Assembly (NCBI GenBank): GCA_050186825.1
Contig: JBFWYD010000010.1
Location: forward strand, 1 to 64,000
Source: NORP233 sp050186825
Lineage (GTDB): Bacteria; Planctomycetota; J058
DNA length: 64,000 nucleotides
Reading direction: 5' to 3'
This document shows positions 50,001 to 56,336 of this stretch, piece by piece; the stretch's first letter is position 1; each line of letters opens with the position of its first letter. The notes below the pieces were generated by a model that ran no database searches, was not told the origin of the DNA, and worked only from the letters and a program-made list of their open reading frames with translations. A program made the position numbers and the translations under genes.

Positions 50001-50081
50001 AAGCCCTCGTCCCCGGCTCCAGAGCACCCGGAGTCCCAGTCGCCGCCTCGATCGCGTCAGCGCAAGCCGCGGCCGCAGTAG
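47052..50081 (+). CDS. Zinc-ribbon, SDR-repeat, single-TM, TPR-like protein
   Basis: 1009 aa, GTG start. The N-terminus is a zinc ribbon (CPRC, CVLC). A Pro-rich stretch and sixteen 9-residue repeats of the form TSDRLQRAP (residues about 112-255) follow. Residues about 340-500 are acidic and threonine-rich with repeated short motifs (DLPTVTV, DLPTMTY, EPDT three times). A TM helix near 519-540 (LLGAALLLTLTGGLAL) separates this cytoplasmic half from an exported Ala/Leu/Arg-rich TPR-like domain and a Pro/Ser tail. The repeated Ser/Thr motifs look like kinase targets and FHA ligands (inference). The overall family is not recognised. Confidence 0.75.
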   Translation: MQTNATRTCPRCRFENSERADRCVLCQTPLVVLASDTSRRPPPPPPRRRAPPPPVARRDPRNPPPPPPSRPGRASPARDRGIDGRAGSVSAASERGASSARPRPPDAYGSAASDRLQRAPTSDRLQRSPTSDRLQRAPTSDRLQRAPTSDRLQRAPASDRQPLARTSDRVQRGSVSDRQPRAPTSDRMQRGSVSDRQPRAPTSDRMQRGSVSDRQPRAPTSDRLQRGSVSDRQPRAPTSDRLQRESTSDRLHRAAESGHLRRAAADRQGRPPASERAPASDRLERAPTSERSSRAAAAGQEQGGSTSDRLQPSSASDRPERAPETNRSAWSVEHHDDLPTVTVGRDPREPETRRAPHFPPKALASPLARPADDDTDTHGLDEGEPDTKDVDEVEVAEPDTRPHYENLEPDTMAHDEDTSLTSAIGALMRRAPPSHLEEPPPTMVVESRARRETPGPHEVLAAAPAAAQRQGSVLSDLPTMTYSPEVMEEAAREAAAAERARLATEAARRPARARKPWRARLLGAALLLTLTGGLALDDWLHRRAALARSAERLESAVAQLLTASAIPLAREAALVDRFEQEWGELRDSLGADAPALQRVRAKLVLVRGLLAVQERDLDRARQLASDPALELGGDTACRLALEGGIAAFSTGAAVGPLQAAIDRGFVRPELRAWRVRALLRDLDEERPADAEVLLGRLRELEALEPLDPALALRRVRARVTLQRWDEARAGLSTAPTAPLELRRRVARGELEAVVREPPAARALAWIEAHGLSPEVQRGGLRELGRHVLSRARALLLPLRQERAPQGAEQAELLHQLQLAHRLGWSPLPEEELELLALVLPGTRAGAPLQGSCLVALGTLGTPQTRRAALTALAVRLARTSSSDDRLRVRLLQATIATSGPDGKSDPGRLLAPEGQRARRELLVAELEALLELDRAREALEEAERALQEGPDPELEALRDRARQASAEKPRQPEPSEPPPKHPPKPSSPAPEHPESQSPPRSRQRKPRPQ
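47385..47815 (+). repeat. Sixteen in-frame 27-bp repeats
   Basis: Units encode [TAV]SDR.QR.. ; the first five are near-identical TSDRLQRAP, and later ones alternate VSDRQPRAP with TSDR[LM]QRGS as a 54-bp higher-order unit. The DNA identity suggests recent slippage or unequal crossover. Degenerate further copies continue to about 48020. Confidence 0.93.
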
Positions 50082-50160
50082 AGGCGGCGCCCAGCGCGCG
50101 AGAGCACGGCGGCGGCCAGCCCCGTCGGCGCGGTCCCTCGTGACGAGCACGAGCGCGGAG

Positions 50161-50319
50161 GCCGCTGGCGCCCTCAGGACGCTGCCCGGTGACTTGATCG
50201 GGCTCGTGCTCGTGCCAGTAGTGGTGATCGGCTTCGTGATCGTGGGCGTGTCGCGACGACGTCTACGCTCACGTCGACGAGCACGAGCACGAGCACGGAC
50301 GCCGCTGGCGTCCTCAGGA
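50161..50319 (+). repeat. Hexamer-rich element A with flanking 19-bp direct repeats
   Basis: The core 50193-50313 aligns to the reverse strand of 51134-51318: CTTGATCGGG at one end, ACGCTCACGTCGACGA in the middle, GAGCACGGA near the other end. It is flanked by GCCGCTGGCG[CT]CCTCAGGA at 50161-50179 and 50301-50319 (one mismatch). The right copy contains the stop codon of the minus-strand gene. It fills most of the gap 50082-50313. Confidence 0.75.
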
Positions 50320-51105
50320 GCGGTTGGCGCTCTCGCGACGGCGGGCGATCGGGTCCTCGCGGCCGAGCAGCCAGGGCACGAGCTCGGCGGCGACCGCGTC
50401 GAGGAAGCGCAGGCAGCGCAGGTCGGCGACGACGGGCTCGCCGCGGAGGCGCGCGGCGAGGAGGGCGCGGCGGGCGCCGGGGTCGCCCTCCCAGTAGAGC
50501 TCGCCCCAGAAGCCGTCCACGCGGTGGCCCCACCACTGGCGGAAGGCCTGGTGCGAGCCGGCCAGGTGCTCGGAGAGGGCCTCCACCGCGCGCTCGAGCA
50601 GGCGGCTGCGCTCGTCGAGCTGCGGGATGATGTAGGCGAGGAAGTCCGCCCCCGGGCTGGCGGGGCGCCCGCTCGAGAGCGCCTCCTCGGCATCCTCGAG
50701 GCGCGCGCGGCAGGAGCGGAGGTGGACGAGCAGCGGGAGCGCGCCCCCCTCGGCCGAGTCGTCGTCGGCCGCCTCGCCGGCGCTCAGGCGCGCCGCGGCG
50801 CGCAGCGGGGCCTCGAGCGCGAGGGCATCCCCGAGCGCCGCGCGCGCGGCGGCCTCGGTCCCCGCGCGCCCGATCGCGGCGCCGAGCTGCTTGAGCGCCT
50901 CGAGCGCGTGCTCCGCGTCGAGGCCCGGCGCGGGGCGGGGACGCGCCAGGGCCGCGGCGGGGTCGCCCAGGGCCGCGGCCAGCTCGATGCGCGCGCCCGG
51001 CATCTCGCCCACGCGCAGCTGCTCCGCCAGCCAGCGCGCCTCGTCGGCGGGGTCCCCCGACGACTCGCGCCGCCGCGCGCTGCGCCGGAGCGCCTCGTCG
51101 CTCAC
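50314..51105 (-). CDS. Unknown protein, SDE-starting helical type
   Basis: About 263 aa from the GTG at 51105. It begins VSDEALRRSARRRESSGD and continues DEARWLAEQLRVGEMPGARI and LAAALGDPAAA, a start I associate with conserved N-terminal regions of uncharacterised helical proteins (a general impression, not a named family). The rest is Ala/Leu-rich with a more distinctive end (HQAFRQWWGHRVDGFWGELY). No catalytic motif or TM helix is seen. The frame stays open upstream through element B as a His-rich run (HGHGHGH), but that part is simple repeat DNA and I do not include it. It is flanked on both sides by the inverted elements A and B. Confidence 0.65.
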   Translation of the reverse strand: MSDEALRRSARRRESSGDPADEARWLAEQLRVGEMPGARIELAAALGDPAAALARPRPAPGLDAEHALEALKQLGAAIGRAGTEAAARAALGDALALEAPLRAAARLSAGEAADDDSAEGGALPLLVHLRSCRARLEDAEEALSSGRPASPGADFLAYIIPQLDERSRLLERAVEALSEHLAGSHQAFRQWWGHRVDGFWGELYWEGDPGARRALLAARLRGEPVVADLRCLRFLDAVAAELVPWLLGREDPIARRRESANRS

Positions 51106-51133
51106 GTCGCCGCCCCACACAACCCGGTTGCTT

Positions 51134-51318
51134 GGATGCCAGGGGCTTCCGTGCTCGTGCCCGTGCCCGTGCCCGTGCCCGTGCCCGTGCCCGTGCCCGT
51201 GCTCGTGCTCGTGCTCGTGGTCGTGATCGTCGACGTGAGCGTGGACGTGATCGCGACCACGACTCCGACCCCGAGACCGACCACGACTACGACCACGAGC
51301 ACGAGGGACCCGATCAAG
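51134..51318 (-). repeat. Hexamer-rich element B, inverted relative to A
   Basis: The reverse strand aligns to element A but is expanded by a microsatellite: 51151-51228 is about 13 units of GTGCCC/GTGCTC. It occupies most of the gap 51106-51335. Because of the repeat, several frames through it are open (hydrophobic Val/Leu, His-Gly or Thr-Gly runs), none convincing as a gene. Confidence 0.75.
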
Positions 51319-51335
51319 CCAACCGGCCCGCCGCT

Positions 51336-52037
51336 TCAGCCGGCCGCGGGCAGCAGCGCGCCCAGGAGCAGCGAGAAGGCCAGGAGCTCGTCGCTCGCCC
51401 GGAGGACCGAGACCCCGAGCTCTCCGAGCTCCCCGAGCTCCTCGAGCCCTCCGTCCGGCGCGGCCGCATCGGGCGCGACCACGAGCACCGAGACCTCCGC
51501 GCCCCGAGCGCGGCGCAGGCCGCGGCGCAGCGCCTGGAGCGCGTCCGCGCGCTCCCGCGGCGACGCGGCGCCCGTGCCCCACAGGAACAGCGCGCCGGCG
51601 GCGCGGGCCGCGCGCGGGCCGAGGTCCTCGCGGGGGGGGACCGAGCGCAGCTCGAGCTCGAGCGGCTCGCCGGCCACGCTCGCCCAGCGCAGCCGCAGGG
51701 TGGCCCGCGCCTCCCCATCCAGGCGCGCGGTGTGCACGAGGGCGCCCAGGGCGCGCCCCAGCACCTCGACCCAGGCGGCCGCGTCGCCCCCGGGCGCGGC
51801 CGCCGCCAGCAGGCTCAGGCGGCGCCCGCCGCGCAGCAGGCGCTCGCCGGCGACGCTCGGCGCGGGCTTCGGGGCCACCGAGAGCGCCCCCGCCGCGCGG
51901 GCCGCGGGCCAGAGCGCCGCCGCCCAGCGCAGGAGCTCGGCCCCGTCCGCGCCCGCGCGCGCCCAGGCCCGCGCCCGCGCCACCACCAGCTCGGGGTCCG
52001 GGTCCGCTCGCTCCAGGCTGCGCAGCGCGTGGTCCAT
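51336..52037 (-). CDS. Unknown protein, possibly a degenerate small-GTPase-like fold
   Basis: 233 aa, ATG start, 3 bp after the DUF4388 gene stop, so probably coupled to it. No nucleotide-binding motif is present. The order of hydrophobic strands (ATLRLRWASVAG, AAGALFLWGTGA, EVSVLVVAPDAAAPDG, GVSVLRASDELLAF) resembles the second half of MglA-type GTPases without the P-loop and NKxD. The resemblance is weak. Its neighbour suggests a role as a partner of the DUF4388 protein. Confidence 0.6.
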   Translation of the reverse strand: MDHALRSLERADPDPELVVARARAWARAGADGAELLRWAAALWPAARAAGALSVAPKPAPSVAGERLLRGGRRLSLLAAAAPGGDAAAWVEVLGRALGALVHTARLDGEARATLRLRWASVAGEPLELELRSVPPREDLGPRAARAAGALFLWGTGAASPRERADALQALRRGLRRARGAEVSVLVVAPDAAAPDGGLEELGELGELGVSVLRASDELLAFSLLLGALLPAAG

Positions 52038-52040
52038 GGG

Positions 52041-55000
52041 CTAGAGGCTGAAGTCCCAGTCCTCTTCGCCGCCGCCCTCGCCGTCGTCGGGCTCGACGCC
52101 CTCGGCCAGGCCCTCCTCGAACAGGCGCGCCAGCCAGCTCATCGCCTGGAAGCGCTCACCCGAGAGGCGCGCGATGTCCTCGGCGGTGTGCCCCTCGCCG
52201 ACCAGGTCCGCCAGCTCCGGGCACTCCTCGGCCAGCTCGCGCGCCCGCTCGACCGCGTCGAGGGAGGTGTAGGCCACGGCCAGGTCGCGCGGGAGCAGCT
52301 CGCCGACCTTGACCCAGCGCTCGCCCGCCTCGGCCACCGCGTCGAAGAAGGTCTCGCCGTCCAGGCGCAGGCCGTCGCGCTCCTCCCCCTCCAGCCGCGG
52401 CGGGAGCGTCCCCTCGAGCAGCTCGAAGCGGGTCCCGCGCCAGGAGAAGCACTCGGCGAAGTCGCGCGCCGTGTCCTTGGCCATCTGCTTGGCCATGGCC
52501 TGGTTCTCGGCCTTCTTCCGCTCCTCCTCCTCCTGCTCCTTCTGCATCTGGCGCAGCTGGAGCTCGAAGTCGGACAGCCCGGAGAGGTCCTCCTCCTCCT
52601 CGGCCGGCGGGGCCTGAGCCTGCTCCTCCTCCTCCATCGCGATCGCGGCCCGGAGCATCTTCATCTCCATCTCGGTCCGCCCGCGCAGGTCGTCGGGGAG
52701 GGCGGAGAGGTCCTGCGCCTCGAGCTCGGCCAGGCGCTTGGCCTCGGGGCTGAGCTTGCGCGGGGCCGCGCCGTCCACGCGGCTCAGCCGCTGGCTGACG
52801 TTGTAGGGGAGGGTCCGGTAGACCTGGCCCTCGATCAGCGCCAGCTCCTTGCTGCGCCGGCCGTCGGTCACGCGCAGCACGCCCGACAGCCCCTCGCCGA
52901 CGAGGTCCTGGAGCGTGCCCACGAACTGGATCTGGCCGACGAAGCCCTCCTCGATCACGCCCGAGGTCGGGACGGCGCTCGCGAACAGGGCGTCCTCGTC
53001 CTCCTCCTGGATGCGGTCGAGGTCGACGACCTTGAGCGTGCCCTCGTCCACCAGCTCCGCGAGCACGCGCAGCGCCTTGAAGCGGCGCGTGCGCGACATG
53101 CGGACCAGGTCGCTGACCGCGTGCCGGCCGTCGGCGAGCAGCAGGAGGTCCTCGTTGCCCTTCTCGAGCACGACGCGCATCTTGACGGCGTTGGAGTCGA
53201 AAGCGAGGACCAGCTCGTCGCTGGGGATGCTCCGCCGCACCTCCTCCCACTCGCCGATGCGCCGGACCGCCTCGAGCAGGAAGTTGACCGTGTTCAGGCG
53301 GATCTTGCGGTTCGCCTTGGAGGTGTAGAACTCGGGCGGGAGCTCGTCGGCCACCCACTCGAACTCCGCGCCCTCCCAGATGAACATCTCGTAGACCTCC
53401 TCCTTCATCTGGCGGGCGGCGGCCTCGGCGAGCTGGTCCTCGGTGACCAGGCCCGCGGCCACCAGGCCCGTCTCGAGGTCCTCCTCCGAGATCGACTCCT
53501 GCATGTCGCCGGCGAGCAGGAACACGTCGCCCTGGTCGAAGTAGATCTGGCGGGCGAGCTTGTGGTCGTGGTCCTGGGCCTCGACGCGGAGGGTCCCCGA
53601 GGCCTTGCGCAGGTGGAAGGTCTGGAGCACCTCGGCCAGCGAGAAGTTGGCCAGGTCACCGCGGAGCGTGGCTCGCTCGCCCTGCTTGGCCAGCTCGGAC
53701 TCGGCCGCGCGCAGCTCGCGCAGGAGCTCGGTGAAGCTCTCGGCCTCGACGTCGGCCTCGATCGCGGCCGTGCAGTACTTGAGCGCGTCCGCCCGCTGCC
53801 CGGCCGCGAGCGCCGCCTCGACGCGCTCGCGGTACTCGGCCGGGTCGAGTTGCTTGAGCCGGCCGCTCTGGAGCCGCTGGTAGACGGCGGACAGGAACTC
53901 GAGCGGCGACTTGTTCTGGAGCTTGATCGCCTCCTCGATCGAGCGCTGCCCGTTGAAGAAGCCGGTCGGGTCGTCCTTGCCCTGGACCGACTTCTCGCCC
54001 TTGGAGGTGACCTCCAGGTAGGCGCGCACCGAGGGGATGAGCGTGAGGATCTTCTCCCACTCGCGGATCTCGCGCATGACCTCGGCGTGGAGCCAGGGGA
54101 GCAGCGGGACCTCGATGTCGAGCCCCGGGTTGCTCGAGCCGCGGTCCTCGCGGGTGCGGACCTCGAGGTAGGGGCGCTGGAGGAAGAAGATCGAGAACAG
54201 CTCGGAGAGGACGGTGTCCTTCTGGGCCCGGAACCAGTTCTCCATGGTCACGTAGCCGCCGCCGACCAGGATCTGCTGGAGGGTGCGCCCGGTCTCCTCC
54301 TGGAGCTCGCGCACGCGCACCAGGTCGGTGGCGGAGACGGGGCTGCGCGCCAGGAGGTGCTTGACGATGCTCGGCGGGGTCTGCCCCTCGTCCACGCGCC
54401 ACACCAGCGCGTTCGAGGAGAGCGCCAGGCGCAAGCTCTTGCCCTCCTCGCGCACGCTCAGCTCGCAGGGGATCCCCTGGCGGAACAGGGCCAGGAGCAT
54501 CTGGAAGGCGCGCCGCCCGGAGAGCCGGGCCGTGAACTCGATCCCCTGCTCGGAGGCGGCGGACTTGAAGCCCTCCGCCCCGAACAGGACGCGGTCGAGG
54601 AAGCGCCCGCGCTGGTCGAACTCGGGGGACTCGAGCGCGCACTCGTAGAGGCGCAGCGCGTAGGTCATGTTCGAGCGGATCGCGAGCCGGAAGCGCGACT
54701 CGAGCTCGTGGCGCATCAGGGCCCGCAGGTCCCCCGCCAGGATCAGGTGCGTGACCAGCGAGCGGCAGTCGAAGCTCGAGAGCCCGAGCAGGTGCGGGAG
54801 CTCGGCCAGGGTGCGGGTGCCGTCGAACACGACCAGCGGGTCCGTGACGCGGGCGTTGGCCTCCTTGAGCTCGCGCGTGGCCCGCTTGATCGAGCCCTCC
54901 TCGCTGGCGAGCACGAAGATCCGCTTCTCGCTGGGGAGGGTGTTCTGGATGTTGACCCACTCGTCGCGGCGGCGGGTGGCCTCGACGAGCACCGAGCGGG

Positions 55001-55445
55001 CCTCGAAGCGGAACTCCTCCGGGTTCTTGAGCCGCTCGACGAAGTCCTTGGGGAGGTCGTCCTTCTCGAACTCGAAGAAGGCGCTCTCCCAGGAGAAGAC
55101 CTCGTAGATCTCCTCCTCGGTCTGGGTCCGGCGCGCGTTGAGGATCATGTGGTCGTCGGCGAAGCCCAGCTCCTTGAGGCAGTCGCCGAGCCGCCGGTCG
55201 CCCTCGCGCTGGAGTGTGAGCGCCTCCTCGAGCTGCTGGGTCTGGATCGCGCCGGCGCGGACCAGGGCGTCGCCCAGGCGGAAGCTCCAGTTCGAGCGCT
55301 CCAGGTAGAGCCCGCTCCGGTAGAGGTAGAGCGTCTTCTGCGCGTCCTTGTGGTGGACGTGCAAGGAGCCGTCGTGACCGCTGGAGTTGAGGAACTCCAG
55401 CAGCTGCTCGAGGCTGAACGCCTTGACGCTCCCGCGCAGGCTCAT
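52041..55445 (-). CDS. Multi-domain DUF4388 (PATAN) signalling protein
   Basis: 1134 aa, ATG start. At least three DUF4388-type modules are seen: the N-terminus (SLRGSVKAFSLEQLLEFLNS), near 600 (LRGDLANFSLAEVLQTFHLR, with LARQIYFDQGDVFLLA) and near 830 (FVGQIQFVGTLQDLVGEGLS). Each is followed by ..EEIYEVFSWE-like helices and winged-helix-like segments (TLAELPHLLGLSSFD, AVSDLVRMSRTRRFKALR, TAEDIARLSGERFQ). A Glu/Gln/Lys-rich coiled coil lies at about 880-940. No enzyme motif is present. It is likely a cytoplasmic scaffold. Its codon use matches neighbours. Confidence 0.85.
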   Translation of the reverse strand: MSLRGSVKAFSLEQLLEFLNSSGHDGSLHVHHKDAQKTLYLYRSGLYLERSNWSFRLGDALVRAGAIQTQQLEEALTLQREGDRRLGDCLKELGFADDHMILNARRTQTEEEIYEVFSWESAFFEFEKDDLPKDFVERLKNPEEFRFEARSVLVEATRRRDEWVNIQNTLPSEKRIFVLASEEGSIKRATRELKEANARVTDPLVVFDGTRTLAELPHLLGLSSFDCRSLVTHLILAGDLRALMRHELESRFRLAIRSNMTYALRLYECALESPEFDQRGRFLDRVLFGAEGFKSAASEQGIEFTARLSGRRAFQMLLALFRQGIPCELSVREEGKSLRLALSSNALVWRVDEGQTPPSIVKHLLARSPVSATDLVRVRELQEETGRTLQQILVGGGYVTMENWFRAQKDTVLSELFSIFFLQRPYLEVRTREDRGSSNPGLDIEVPLLPWLHAEVMREIREWEKILTLIPSVRAYLEVTSKGEKSVQGKDDPTGFFNGQRSIEEAIKLQNKSPLEFLSAVYQRLQSGRLKQLDPAEYRERVEAALAAGQRADALKYCTAAIEADVEAESFTELLRELRAAESELAKQGERATLRGDLANFSLAEVLQTFHLRKASGTLRVEAQDHDHKLARQIYFDQGDVFLLAGDMQESISEEDLETGLVAAGLVTEDQLAEAAARQMKEEVYEMFIWEGAEFEWVADELPPEFYTSKANRKIRLNTVNFLLEAVRRIGEWEEVRRSIPSDELVLAFDSNAVKMRVVLEKGNEDLLLLADGRHAVSDLVRMSRTRRFKALRVLAELVDEGTLKVVDLDRIQEEDEDALFASAVPTSGVIEEGFVGQIQFVGTLQDLVGEGLSGVLRVTDGRRSKELALIEGQVYRTLPYNVSQRLSRVDGAAPRKLSPEAKRLAELEAQDLSALPDDLRGRTEMEMKMLRAAIAMEEEEQAQAPPAEEEEDLSGLSDFELQLRQMQKEQEEEERKKAENQAMAKQMAKDTARDFAECFSWRGTRFELLEGTLPPRLEGEERDGLRLDGETFFDAVAEAGERWVKVGELLPRDLAVAYTSLDAVERARELAEECPELADLVGEGHTAEDIARLSGERFQAMSWLARLFEEGLAEGVEPDDGEGGGEEDWDFSL

Positions 55446-55666
55446 GAACCCCCTGGCCCAAGCCGGCGCCCGCCGCGCGAGGCCGCTGGACGCGGGCTCG
55501 GCGGGCCTAACTTGGGGAGATTGCGGCGGAAGGTTAGCAGTGGCAAGGGGATGTCACAAGCGAGCGCCCGGCGCCGAGTCTTTCCCGCGCCCCCCGGCCG
55601 AGGGGCTACCATGCCGCCCCTTCCGCCAGGCCCCGCCGGGCCGCGGCGGCGCGGAGCGAGGGTGCG

Positions 55667-56305
55667 GTGAGCAAGGTCGAGCTGCGGACGTACACCTACA
55701 TCGACGTGTTCCAGCCCCAGGTGGCGAGCTTCCTGGCCACGGTGGCGGCCGGCTACCTGCCCACCGAGGAGCAGGCGGCGCTCGTGCTGGAGATCGCGCC
55801 CGGGATGGACATCAACCGCGTGACGGACGTCGCCCTCAAGCGCACCGACGTGAAGCCCGGGATGATGATCGTCGAGCGCGTGTTCGGGATGCTCGAGGTC
55901 CACAGCTACGACCAGGGCGAGGTGCGCGCGGCCGGCCAGGCGATCCTCGACTCGCTCGGGCTGAGCGAGTCCGAGCGGCTCAAGCCCGTGATCAAGACCA
56001 CGCAGGTGATCACCGGCGTGGACGCGCATCACACGATGCTCGTGAACAAGATGCGCCACGGCAACTACCTGCTCAAGGGCGACGCCTTCTACATCCTGGA
56101 GGTCCACCCGGCCGGCTACGCGATCTTCGCGGCCAACGAGGCCGAAAAGGCGGCCGACATCGAGGTCCTCGAGATCCTGGCCTTCGGCGCCTACGGGCGC
56201 GTGTTCCTGGGCGGGAGCGAGTCGAACATCCAGGAGGCCGCCGCCGCGGTCGAGCACGCCCTGGCGGCCGTCAGCGGCCGGCCGAACGAGGGCGTGAGCG
56301 ACTGA
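55667..56305 (+). CDS. Tandem-BMC-domain protein (microcompartment shell type), orphan
   Basis: 212 aa; GTG start with GAGG five bases upstream. Two BMC-like halves are seen. The first is AALVLEIAPGMDINRVTDVA, then MMIVERVFGMLEVHSYDQGE. The second is FYILEVHPAGYAIFAANEAE, then IEVLEILAFGAYGRVFLGGS with SNIQEAAAAVEHAL. This is the pattern of a tandem (trimeric, BMC-T) shell protein: Ala/Glu-rich helix, strand with G..GR, then a helix of alternating Ala. No hexameric BMC, vertex protein or encapsulated enzyme is encoded in the window. It may have a non-compartment role. The family assignment rests on motif pattern. Confidence 0.68.
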   Translation: MSKVELRTYTYIDVFQPQVASFLATVAAGYLPTEEQAALVLEIAPGMDINRVTDVALKRTDVKPGMMIVERVFGMLEVHSYDQGEVRAAGQAILDSLGLSESERLKPVIKTTQVITGVDAHHTMLVNKMRHGNYLLKGDAFYILEVHPAGYAIFAANEAEKAADIEVLEILAFGAYGRVFLGGSESNIQEAAAAVEHALAAVSGRPNEGVSD

Positions 56306-56336
56306 GGCCGCGAGCGAGCCGGGTTAGGCTCTCGGC

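Noticed and set aside
51102..51317. Hydrophobic 71-residue frame with Thr-Gly run
   Set aside because: The sequence is the translation of a hexamer microsatellite; several frames give equally repetitive peptides and no ribosome site stands out.
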